64,000 nucleotides of DNA from the NCBI GenBank assembly GCA_022885665.1, contig JAGQDJ010000112.1, positions 480,163 through 544,162 on the forward strand, read 5' to 3'. Position numbers and translations under genes: made by a program. Below the pieces are notes generated by a model that did no database searches, was not told where the DNA came from, and was given only the letters and a program-made list of their open reading frames with translations. This document shows, piece by piece, positions 33,927 through 46,900 of the stretch (position 1 is the stretch's first letter; every line of letters starts with the position of its first letter). The DNA is from Triops longicaudatus. Its lineage: Eukaryota; Arthropoda; Branchiopoda; Notostraca; Triopsidae.

Positions 33927-36900
33927 TTATAAGAATTCATCGTCGGAAACATACGAATAATGGTCATCGCCACTGAAGGCGAATATTGGATACCATGCAA
34001 TAGTAAGTGCTGATGGAGGCAAACGACTCAGGGCGAGCTCGACGAATCCTAGCGGGCGACTCGAAACGCTGGTAAAATTTTTTCCTCGTCTTGTCGCTAA
34101 GGGCCGTGTGGCAAGTTGCATAAGGAAGACGAGGAGATTACTGCACGCCAAATCCCTTACATCAAAGGAAAATGCCTGATTAAACTGGGGGGATGTAGTT
34201 TGCCGCATGATACGCGTTTTACGCTGGGCTATCACTCTGTCGTCGTTATGGATGTACAACTTGACGAACGTGTCTAGTAAACAAACCCATAAAAAAACGG
34301 GGCTATGATTAACTCCAATCTCCGCAAGTGATGGACAAACAAATACCTGGCGGCATGTTGACGAGCCCTTTCGGCAAATTTCTGGCGCCAATGACTTCCA
34401 CTTCCATCTGGCCTTTGGTTAAGATAATTCCCAACTTCATTTGTCCGGTGAACGCTGTGTTACAAAAGGAAAGCAATTTTAAGTTGGCAACTGTGATTGC
34501 GTTCAAGACATTATGTGGAATCGAAAGTCGCAAATATTGGGTGCCATCAAGCACAGATTCCTGGTAAGTGGAAGACGGAGCACAAAAACGGACAAAAGAC
34601 AAAATATATTTTTCCGAGACTTAGACCATGATGAAAAAATTAAAAAACGTGGGTGGGGACCACAAACCGTATATACATCGCAAAAGTACGGAAAAATGCG
34701 TTCATTCGAAAAGTTTGGCATTAAATGTGCAATAGGAAAAAAGAACCGTGATTTAGAACAAGGAAGTCCTGCAAATTCGTTCCAAAGCCCCACAGAGGAT
34801 GGTAAAAAATACAACAAATCTTAGAAGATAACCCAACCTGTGAGGTGTAATGGGGAAATTTGGGCTGGGCCGAGACTCAAACTGATCGCGTCTAAACGAG
34901 ACGCAGGGCCAGGAATACGTCTGATAATAAAAACGTGTACGGGAACAATTGTCATAAACGGTCATCTCGTTCTTCGGCACTTAAAAGTCTCATATATCTG
35001 GTTCTTATTGTTTACGATAGAAAAGGTTAGGAGTAAGAACAAAAATATTAGCACTTACTTGAGACGAGAGTTTAATTTATCTGCGTCGTTGTGCTCTGGA
35101 ATACACGAACAAGAAAAAGAGAGAGAAAAAAAGAATGAGCGAAACGAGCTCGATTTGTCCGCATACAGCCAGATCCAAGAGAAAATGTTCCGCTTTTACC
35201 TTCATCATCTTCTTCTGTGCCGCGTCGCAAACTAGCCGAGCGCGATAATTTGGCGTCTTTATCCCAATTCCCATCTCTATTCATCCGGAAACTAAGGCTT
35301 CTTCGAGGATCTTTTCTTCCTACACTAAGCAATCCTTCAGCTGTAATATTCCAACATCAAGGAGCTTATTAGAACCAGGCATTTTAAGCCTCACCGGCCA
35401 GTGCACCCTACCCCTCTCCTAGTCCCATCTTGAACGAGGATGTAAAGGAATTACCTGAACCGGGTTGGGAATCCAATTCGGCGGAGTCTGCTCTCACAGA
35501 AACGCTAGATCCTCTTCTAGAAGGCGGTAAGGAACGAGGCAAAAGGCGATCAAGTTGAGCTGGGTCCAGATTAGTTAAAACGGGGGAACCATGGGAAGAG
35601 CCTCTCCGCGAAGATGCCAGAGAAGCTGGCGCTGATGCGCCGCTCTTCCATGCTTGCTCTGGGTGCAATAAGTTGAAGTCCGCGGACGTGGATTTCGGCA
35701 AGGGGCCACCGTTGCTGCTGTCGGTATCGTAGCTGTTGAGCTCAAGCGAGTTGTCATTGTCATCTGCAGTAAATAAAAAGGAAATTTATGGACCTACACA
35801 AATTTCTTGACCACGCTCTTACAGACAAAAACAGAAACAAAGAAAAGGAAGAAAGCTTGTGGTCATTTCTTTTACCTGACAGAGTTCGATGCCTCTTCCA
35901 TGCACTTTCGTTTGCATATGTTAGTCTGGAGTCCCCGGGTGTGGCCGAACGTGCTCCGTTCCTTCGTATATCATCCACCAGTTGGTACCATATTGGTCTA
36001 CCTTCGAGGGCCATTCGACCCAGCTGGAGTACCGCTTCCCCTACAAATCAAGCCACACAATCGTGAAAAAAATGTATCACTTATATCTAATGCGCAAAAC
36101 AGTACAGAATAGCATTGATTTCTCGCCTTTTGTTACTTTACTCTCTGTATCCGCTACAATGTCTCGACATCTTTTATCACTCATATTTTCTTTTTTTTTT
36201 CGTAAAAGACGCAACAAGCTGCAGGGATGTTAGCTCCTCTTTTTATGATCGTTTTACTTACCAAGGAAAACTTTTTCACGGTCCATCGTCTCTTCCCATA
36301 CGCTGACTTCTAGCACAGAATCCATTAGGTCACTCTCACTGAGATCCGAAAATGTGAAAATGGAATCCCAACATGGTGTACGACTAGTTTCTACCGACTC
36401 GGTTGAAAAAGTCCGTTTCGTGCCCCTGGAGTGGGTGAAATGGAAACACAGATTTATATAAATAAATTCGGAGACGTGACGAGGACAGCGAAACAAGGAA
36501 ATAAAAATGACATAAAGATTGGACAAATGTTACCCTGGTGACACAAGATGAATGCGAGCCCAGCATATAACTCCATCTTGGTTGCTTGATCGAACATCCT
36601 CCGCTTTTATAACGGTGCAAACTAACTGACCTCCCCGATCGCCGCTGTACCACAGTCGTAACTGAATTCTGCCGGCAGCCTCTACTACATTCAGGTCCTG
36701 TAACGATACAGGAGTGAAAAAGGGACGAAAATCGAGAAAGTCGGATAACTGGGAAGTTCAACTTAAGGTTGGCATGGATTCTTTCCTTGCCCCAGAAAAA
36801 AAAAAGTAAATAAAGAAGATATCTCACTGATGGAGTTCTTGGTAATCTTCTACGAGTAGGAGACGCTGGTGGAGATTTCTCAGGTTCGGAATCTGCGCAG

Positions 36901-39900
36901 ATAAAAAAGTTCAATGTATTAAAACCAGGTCGGTTTATGACTTTCTTCCTCAGAAAAGTAAACAGTGAAGCTTCGTGCGAAGGCAGGGGCATAAGCCTGT
37001 ATTTACATAAAGTGAACGGAAGATGTCAAGCGTGAACTTATGGAGGCGGTTGGTGCTGAAGTGCGGAAGTGGTAGTAAAATACTAGGTAGCTTCATCCGT
37101 ACTTGGGCTTTCATTTACAGTGGAAACGACTCGAAAGCTTTTTGGAAAAGTCGATAGATAGGAGATACTAAGGTTATATAGATACCGAAAGTTTGACATT
37201 CCCTCTCCTTTCTGTAAGCTAGGGGGAAGCTTAAACAAGCGACGGTGACAAAGAGGGATTTTCAGTTTACCTTGAGACACGTTGAGGGAATCGGAAGCTT
37301 TGTGAGCACTTGGAGCTGCTGCCGCTGCACTCCGTCTGCTATTGTAACGCGAGGGACCATCCTCTTCCATGTCCTCACTACCACGACAAACCCGTTAATC
37401 AATTTACACCCCCAAACCCTACAATATCCTGAACCTTCGGTGCTCTTGGTCTTTTCTTTTTCGTCCCCCGTCTCCCATCACAGCCTTAAGACAAGCTTAC
37501 GGAAGATTTCTAATCACAACAAAAAACGTGGGGGCTTACCTACTGACTTCGACTTCGATGTCAACCATTTCACTAGTCCTTTCCATAATCGCTTGAACTT
37601 CCTCGAAACTCCGGTCAGTTAGCGTAATCCCATTCCAGCGAACAATCTATTTAGGAGTCCAGACAAGGAAGAATGAGGAATGTTTTCGGTAAAAAGAAAG
37701 AAATCGATGGTACACTTTTTCATTCGGTGGCTCGATTTCTCTTTTGTAAATGAAAAAAAAAGGAACAAGAAATCACGAGAAAACATGAAAAAGTGTACTT
37801 AGAAAATTTAAAGCGCATGATGAATAACATGTTCGGTGATCGGCGTCCTTACTAGGTTCCCACGGCAACGTAGCGGCTCTGAACGTACTCTATTTGTCGT
37901 TGAGAACAAATTACAGCCGCCCTCAACATTCGTCACATAGCTCGCCTTTTTAGTTTGTCTTCTATTTTTCTTCCCGGTAGGAACTAACGCAAAACATGCT
38001 CAGCTAAAAAGCGAACGTTTCTGGTATTATGATAAAAAAAAAGAGAAAACGTCTCACAGACAAAGCAACAGTTGTGAAGAGCGCCTGTTCATAAGGGTCC
38101 GAAGAAACTCGAATAGACGCGCTCACGGCTTGCACTGGCATTGCTGCTATTGACTCGTGGCTCAAAAAGCTCTTTCGACCGTTACTGCAAGTGTCTCGGC
38201 TCTTAGTGTTATATGCCGAAAAGATTTCGCCGAGCGAATGTCCCATATTGCAGTCTTATGTACTTTACACTTAACCTTAAAACATTCTTGACTTCAACTT
38301 TCTACAGAAAAATCATTTCCCACCAAGTTTCCCCTTAAGCCTTCTTTTCAACTCAAAAGCTTGAGCTGTTGACGCTTATGGGATAAGCATTAATCTTCGT
38401 GAGTTGTGTATACTATGAGCATGGTATCATAAGAAATACACAAAATAGCAGAATTTACCTTCTGACCCTTGGTGAGCAAGGCGCGATCCGCGGGGCCATC
38501 AGGCCGTATTCGGCTGATCCAAGTCTCCAAGCGTCCATCTGCGTTAGGCTTACCGCCAATTACCGAGAGCCCAAAGCCGCGTACTACACCCCAGTAGGAA
38601 AAAAATTAGGAAAGACAAATATAAAACAGGGCAAAAGGCAGTATTATTTCTTTTTCAGTTCCTATCTATCTCTTTCGTTCTCTTTGAAAGCCTTTGTTTT
38701 CATGTCCTGTACTTCCCCGTTCGTAAACTTCTTTGTTTGTTCTTTTTTTTTTCCTTGAAATCCATAAAAACAATAAGTAAGCTTGACTGGTTCACGCTGG
38801 ACGCTCTTTGCTTTTGTCTTTCTTTTTGATGGAGACTTCCTTCCAACTCCTCCTCTGGAAACCGACCACCCTCGGCGAATGAAAATATGACACGAAGAAA
38901 ATTCACTACGCGTTACAAACCCATCTATCACTGCAGCCAAAAGCGGAGCTACGTTATTCTTTGTTTCTTTTTCAACGCAGCGCATTTGATAACCGCCTGA
39001 GAATTTGCACCCTAATATGTAACTACCTGCTTACACTTGAAAATTTCTCCAAAAGAAAATTGTACCTCCATTGTTGTGTAGATCTACTGTTTCTTTTTGC
39101 AGACGAAGTGAACGAGTTTTTGGCAGCTCCTTGGCAACTATATGACCGGATCCACTTGTGGAACCTAGAGAAAAAAATGGAAGAAAAAATCTTCAGAAAA
39201 GGGAAACGTCTTACAAATCATACGTATGGGCTCAGGGAACAAACGCAAACCCAACCGTTCCCATTCTACCAGTCACACAAAGCATGCATGAACTAGGGAT
39301 TTTTTCGTCATAAACTTCCTACAGGTAGGGGAAACGAACTATTACGTTGTAAAGCAACAAGCACAACACGCGTCACAACAAGTAAAACACGTTAAAGGTT
39401 TCCAAAACAAGCGCCATGAGTTTCTTTTCATATTATTAACAGATAAGGAACGGTGTAATACTATGTGTTATTCGTTTTATTTTTCAGTGAGGCTTAAGAA
39501 TAAAGAAAGACAACGTAACGGGGCTTCCCATTTTTATTCATTTTTACACAGGCACCCTTTAAAGTGGAAAGTAATGGAACTTTTAAGTGTTGACTCCCTA
39601 TTTTTATCAAGATTTGTTCTCGTCTTATCCTTGGTAGCTATTATGGTTTCTGACTGGTTTGTACTCCAGCGTTCACATAACATAGTACAGCAAAAACACT
39701 AAGCTCATTTAAAAGAACGCAAGATGGTGCAAAGGCAATGAAGTATCAATAACAAAGGAACACAGTTTTGAAAACCGTGAACAAGTAATAACTCGTGGGG
39801 AAATCCAGACCTAGCTTAACTTCTTAGCGCAGGAATACAATTAATGATTTGGCCTCAAGGAACTCAAAAGTTCAGGGTAGGATAATTGTAAACTTTATCT

Positions 39901-40903
39901 GTGGAGTGTTTGTTAGTCACGCGGAAATACCGAGACAGGAAACTCAGCGTGTCGTTAATAACCTGATACGTCTTCTGTTTTTACCTCTCACCTGGCGTAA
40001 TCGACTGCTCTGTCTCCCCCTGCTCCCGCGCTTCGTTCTTTTTCATACTTTGTACTTTCTTCTTCCTCTCACACAAGTGTTTTTAGGAATAACGTTCATT
40101 AATGAGAACAAAACTTACCGGTGTGACGGTCGGAATCTACATCATGGATGACAATCCGAATTGCTTCGCCTTCAGCTGTGTTTGAATTGCCGCGACTTAA
40201 CGAATGCTGTTGCTCCGTCGAGCTGGTACTTCGCTCGTCTCTTTTTGGTAATTGAAACGAATTCCGGGGCGTTAGGGGCGGAGTAGGCAAAGCACGTCCT
40301 TCCGACCTGGAGAAACCCACACAATTCCCAAGAGACTTAGTTTAATCTCGATTAGACTGGCTGGGCTCTAAGTAGTTGATACAAAAGTATATCAAAAGAG
40401 GGGAACCAAACAAAACGGCCTTCGAACCCAAACCAGTACATTCGACCTCACCCGCTAAAAAATCAAGCAGAAAACAAATCCAGTACTTCTTACTTTCCAT
40501 GCGATCAATTTCGTTAGTCCCCAGTATTTAAATCTACATGTTTTTTTTTCTCCGAAACTTTTGTTTATGAAGGGCACATTTTCTCAAAATATATATTGTT
40601 TTTTAAATAAATAAAAATAGCTATTTGAAAATACACAAATTACCATTGGGACGAACGACGTCTCGTACGGCGAGACTCATCGTCACTAGCGTTGGCCCCA
40701 AGAGAGAGTCTGGATGAACTTCGCGGAGTTCGGCTGCTTGAACCCTCACAGGGGTCGTCTTCTAATGACTCTGTATGGCCAGGAGTGAGTCTCCTGGCGA
40801 AATGCATGCCGGACAAAGGTGGTTCCGGCGATGCCGGTGACGGACTCGAGTCTATAGTTCCGACTGTAAACGTGAAAAAGTTCAGTATGTGAAAAAATAA
40901 AAT

Positions 40904-40949
<46 letters not shown>

Positions 40950-43900
40950 GGGACAGTTAGAGTCACATAGAAAATCCCCTTCTTCACAAAAGGGAAAAAA
41001 GGCGACGCTAAGGGAAGTCCCAGCAAACATCCCTAACGAGCATCAATTGACAAAGGCGAAAGAAGCTCACAATACGGGAAAGATAAAATAGCAGCCCAAC
41101 CCTTTCCCATGAAAATGGCGTGCAGTCAACAATGCTCTGTACAAGTATCTTGCTCTTTCTAGAAAGCCGACTTCATGTAATAAAACGTAACCAGTGAGGT
41201 AATAATTAGTATGCGTGACTTAGAAATTCTCTCCTCATTAATTTTGACTAAATTGTTATTGGCTCCCTTTGTGCATAATTTCCTATGCCCTCTTTTTCCG
41301 CCCTCAAATAACAGGAAATCGATATCGACCAAAACCGAAGCATGCTGTTAGCCAGCATACAAGCGAAAACTGCGACCAAACGTAAAACAAGTCAGGAAAG
41401 AGGGTGCAAGCCAAGGAAGCTTAATGCTGATAAATGGGACAAAGAACACCACCATCTTTCCTATATCTACACTTCCATTGGCAGACGCATTTGCTTCGTG
41501 AAGAGGAATGCGCTTTCGCGATACAACAGAGACGGATCGCAAACTGAACCACCAGTATTCAAATATTTCTCTCTCAGACTGTGCACGGCAGTTTCTGCAC
41601 AAGAACTTATTGACCACAAAATATGGAAGAAACACGGTTAATGTTTTAATAGTTCAAAATTTGATTTTTCTTTGGCATGCTCTTTCTTTCCTCTTTTCAT
41701 GTTTTCTGTTAGGCTCTCAAAGTACCGTGCTATATTACAGTAAAACCAGTTACACATATTCATCCACTCAAACATGGATAAATTAAATTCTGCAACACTA
41801 AGGGGTTTTAAGAAAGCAATAGTGCCTGGATCAACAAAACTTCTTTCAAACGACTTGTTGCAATGTACTTTAAAAACCGCCATATGAACCTTTGGTGTAT
41901 CTTCTGTCAACAAGGAGACGCCGACGCATTTCCAGATTTGGCGAACTTGAAGCGAACACAGCGCCACTTGACTCCCTTAGCCCTCGTGCGGTAGTTATAT
42001 CACAAATTAGAGCCTAAGGATCAGCTGGCTCACACGTGGCATTAACCTACGTCCCCAACAACCTTCTCGTCATTATAAAAAACTACTCTATCAGACCTCG
42101 AGTTGATCCGGAGCATTGGTTAACTCAGCATCAGATAAATTCCCGCGGGGATTGTGCAAGTACTTCGCAGCAAATTTCGTCACAGCGATCAACTGGATCG
42201 TGTACGACGTTAACCCCCCGTACTCAATCACCTTTCTATTCTTGCGTACGGTAATATACTTAACTATATTAGTTCAACAAATTCGCTAGCTCAGTAATGG
42301 ATTAAAGGTGTATTTCATTTTTATTTCACTATCGAAGTATCCTAAATTGTCTTCGACTTTTCGCTCACGGTTTTTCACTTTTCCGAAAAACAAGATCTCG
42401 GAGTACGAAACTTTAACGCAGTCAAAAATCCTTGCAGATGTCGTGTGTACATAATTGTGTCTACATAGTCGTTTTTCTTGCACTGAGTAGTTCTCAATTT
42501 TAAAGGAAAAATACTGTTTTAACGTAACGGACTGCTATGGTATAAGAAAAAATTTTTGCCTTTATATCCATTCCGCATGCAAATTTTAGGGCCAGACGGA
42601 AAGGCCTCCGCATACGAGATTTGCCGTCCATTTATGAAAGCTGAAAGTGCGTAGTGTTTTAAATTATGTTTAGGATTAAGTTACGATTATGATTTCTTGT
42701 GGGTCTTAAATCTTGACAGGGACCTTGGATGACATTACCAATCATTCGTTCGTACTTTTTCACAAGCGACAACGGTAGATTAAATGTTACCCAAAAAAGT
42801 GTGTACACAAACACCTCGTGCACGATAGACGAGCCCATGAATAGTTTCCAACATAATGGAATGCTATAGAACGTACACCCAAAGATAATCTGAAGACCCG
42901 TCCTTTGTCGGCAGTCGGCCAGAGAAGTTGGCAAGTAGAAGCGAGGTTGTGTAAGGAGTCCAAACAAACAAAGGAGCTTACTTGACTGCTCATCAGCATC
43001 GTATCCGTCACTGATGTCTAGATCGTAACGGTGCTGCTTGCTTCTCGAGGCCCGGAAGGAAGATCTCCGTCTAAAGGAGGAACGAAGACTTTCAGGGCCT
43101 TCTTCCGCCGTTCCTGTGGCGTCAGGGTCGCCAATTCCAGGAGTGCCCACCAATACGTGCTGCATTCCCTCCGTGGCAGCCATGATATCACTACTAGCAT
43201 CAGATGACTCGGAGCTGTATCGACGGCAAACGTGATGGCAACTGTTCGTACTCGGTGCCCACGTAGTGTCCATTCCATGACGAAGTCGTCTTCCTGCAGC
43301 CTTACTCCCTAGTGGTACCAGCAACTGATGACGCGGACCTGAACGAAAGTAAGTATATTTGGCTAAATGTCTCAGTAAAACTTTGCTCAGTGCTTTTTCT
43401 AGAGGCTTACATTTCACTGTACGAAAACAACGTGTTCATGATGTATTTAAGAAAATAGGAATTTTTCTCACTGTTCGAGTTGTCACGTGCTGACCGACGA
43501 CGATCTTCGACCACCTCGGCTTCTCGGCTCTTTTGTTTCTGAACGCGCGCTCGCCGTCGCTGACTTTCCCTCCGAAATGCCCAGGTATCAGTCGACTCGG
43601 TAACCGTCTGCAACTCAGCGTCTTCGACAGAACTCTCGGAGGCTGAGGCTGACGTTGACGACGCTGGTCGGGGCGAAGGTGTCGCAGTAAAGCGTTCTTC
43701 TGCGGCGCCAGTGACTAAAAACAAACCCATCCATGTAAAAACGACCTTCTAAAACAAATTTTTCACTGTTTTGGACACTGAGTTTGTCGATTTCATTTCT
43801 AATTTTATTTCGTGTTTCTGGAATGGTTTCTTTTTGAGATAAAAGTAGCAATAGCTTGATTTTCTCAGTTAATTTGTTAGCGTTAATAAACTCATAAGGT

Positions 43901-46900
43901 TAAACCGCATTAACCACCTTTTCGTCTTGGGCTCCGGTCTTCGTCTTCGCAAGTTCTTCGTTGCATCTGATTCCGGTCCCAGTTAGAGGCCTGCCTGAGG
44001 TCCTCTACGCTACGTACTGCGTAGACCTTATGGTGCGTTGGCTGAAGGAAACCCTTTGTTCGATTGCTGGTGCTGCTGTTTTCCAGCACATTGGTTCGAG
44101 TCCGATGTCGGTCCAGTTCTAAGCTGCTGTCTCTCCGGGGTTTCAATAAAGCGGCTGTAGCGACGTGTCCCTGGCTTTTATCCATTGAGTGCTCTTCGGC
44201 GTCGTGGTCCCGTTGTAAATTCTGGTGACGTTGCCTGGCAGTTGAACTCGGAGAGGCGGACGCTATCAGGTTGTTGTCAAGTGCGGGAGTGACAGATCGA
44301 TACACCTCGCCTGGATAATCTGCGAGGGAGGGAGTCTGATTTCGTCCATTAGTTTCGGCCGTGGCTGGCAAGCGCGATTTGCGTAGCGATGACCGGTGCT
44401 GAGACACGAGAGGTTGGACCACCGTAGGTTGAGCAACGGTACCAGATGGAAGTGTTTGTTCCGAATGCCTTCGGGGTAACGACCCGCTACTCGATTCTGG
44501 TCTCAAAATCGACTTTGGCGTAAGCTGCGTAGGAGTGCCGGCACGTGACAAATTTGTCGGATCGGCTGATAAATCGCGTGCAGCATCCTGATTCTTTCGA
44601 CGGCATATACTACACTTCCACGTGTCCTACCGTAACATAGGGAGGGAAAATATGCGTTATAAGATTTTTTTCTACGTTTTCGGTTCTGTTCAGTTTTATA
44701 CTGGAAAATAGACACAACATTGACAGATTTACGTAAAAGAAAGATATACTTAACTATTAATTTTTTTAGTAATTTTCAAACAGAAAAAAACGAGAACAAG
44801 TCGTTTGGAAGCGGAATTTTGGGAAAAACAATAAAAACGTAACCAAGGATTCTTTCATCGGGCTTTGCTTTTAGTAGGCTTAGTGCCATTAACGGGTTTG
44901 CGCAAACTTGAATAGGATTATTTTTCCTGAAAGTGTAAATATTGCTTTCTAGATTGTGGAGAGATAGAAGTTTTCCTCAACAGAATGAACAAAACATTTT
45001 GGCATTTTTGTTCAGATGCTACTTAACTAGTTTAGGAAATTCTTGAATAACAATTGTACGAGAAAAGTACCGAAAATCCACTTCCATGATACAGTAGAGT
45101 TAAGAAGTTTGCTTTTTACGATGACTAAAGATCAAAACTAAATTTAAAAGTGGTTTAGCCAACTGAAGACAACTTCCCAGATTATTTACTTCATTACTGC
45201 AAATTGTTGGGTACTGAAATGAGTCGAAAATAAAGTAAGGATACAACATTTGTTCACAGACCGAATTCATTTATACAGTCCAGGAAACTGTGGCTGTGTT
45301 AAGGTCACCGTATACACAACTTTCAGAATTTCGAAAAATGAAAGATAGGAATATTACTTCCTCCGTGGAGGGAAGGTCTATTGTTGTAACTAACAGCAGA
45401 GGGCAAACGAAATCAAATGAAAACTCTGAATAGAGGTGCATCCCAATTTTATCATACAAAACCTTTAACTTTTCACACAAGGACTATAAAAAGTACCTGA
45501 CCGATTTTGTTTTCTTTATATCTTAAAACTGACTCATTTTCATTTTTCCTTGAAAGAAAAAGTAGCAAAAATTCAACCGTACTTTACAAATGTAGTAAAA
45601 GCTTTTAAAATAAAACTCAAACTGGTGCACTAATTATCTCCAACAGAAACATTACTGCCAAAACAATTGCTATCATGTACAGAATGATGTCTAAAAATTC
45701 CCCACCTTATTCTCCTATTAGGGGTTGCTGTATACCGGGGCCTTAAAGACGATTATGAACGTTAAAGTTTGTTCGACATTAATCAAAGTAGCACTTGTAA
45801 TACACTTCTCGCTTTGGACCTCATAAACCAAACACGGAAGGGGCGTTTGAAGTCGAGCAAACTTTGCTAGCCCATTGGCCAGTTTTCGTCCATAATGAAG
45901 ATACTAATTACGTGCACAGTACAATATGGTGGAAATGTCCGAAGTAAGTCTCAGAGCTTCGCATTCTTCCATCGGAATTTCTATTATACCACCCTGAATT
46001 ACTTTATATGATATTACTGTACTGAGACAAATAGCGAAGGAGGGCATGGAGAAAATCTCAAGTCCTCATAAATTTTCCCTCCGTCTGTTACTTTGTTCCA
46101 TTTTCTAATTGCAACGTGAGCACGTCAAGTATTGCTAAGCTGTATTCTGCCTTCTTTCCTCTTTCAACTTATCCTATCCGAGAGAAAAACAGATGAAACT
46201 GTTCCGTAACAATCCCAGAAATTCAAGTGATTTGGCGACAGAATGGGTTTGTTAGACTTGAGCAGTAAGATTACACCGTAATTCCTTACTAACTGTAACG
46301 TAATGTAGTAGACTGGCAAGGATTTAGGGTGTTTGGTATATGCAGCCTATCTTTCACAAATCCCTAATTGAATATTTATATATTTAGCTTGACGTCAGAG
46401 AAGAGGGGCCACATTTTTCTGAGGGAATTAAAGGAAGGGACTTTCGAAGCATTTCGAAATTCATTTCTTCCTTTGCGCTTACTTCCTATACAGCAAACCA
46501 GGAAGATTTACACTTTGTACTCCTCTCGAAACTTTCTTAAAAGTTGTTTGCACCCAAGTGAAAAACGACTTTCTTTTACATTTGCCAATGCAGTCTCTCA
46601 TATTGCTGGCTAGGTGTAAAGAAACAAGCAAGACGCAAGCATCTTATCATTCTTTTTGTTTTAAGAAGGAAGATTGATCCACCGTCTAGGAAACATACAC
46701 AAAAAAGCCGCAGTAATATTTCTTGCTTGGGGAAAACACGGTCCTGGTCTACCTGAAGTTTTTGACGCGAAGTGGGGGTTCTCACAAAATTTTGCACGTA
46801 TTCACACTACGTGAAAGCAGTTTTACAGTTCTGAAGACAGGCAAGAAAAAAAGCAAACATCTTGAAAAAGTTTTTCAACATAATTGCAAGCATTCTAGCA

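Noticed and set aside
34455..34602. Open extension ESVLDGTQYLRLSIPHN upstream of RIM C2B as a coding exon
   Set aside because: The phase does not fit the preceding exon (it would run into a stop), whereas the acceptor AACACAG before 34454 joins in phase and starts at the C2 domain.
43735..43851. Possible coding continuation upstream of RIM exon 43472-43714
   Set aside because: A clear acceptor TTTTTAG at 43715-43721 gives the correct phase; the extension is AT-rich intron.
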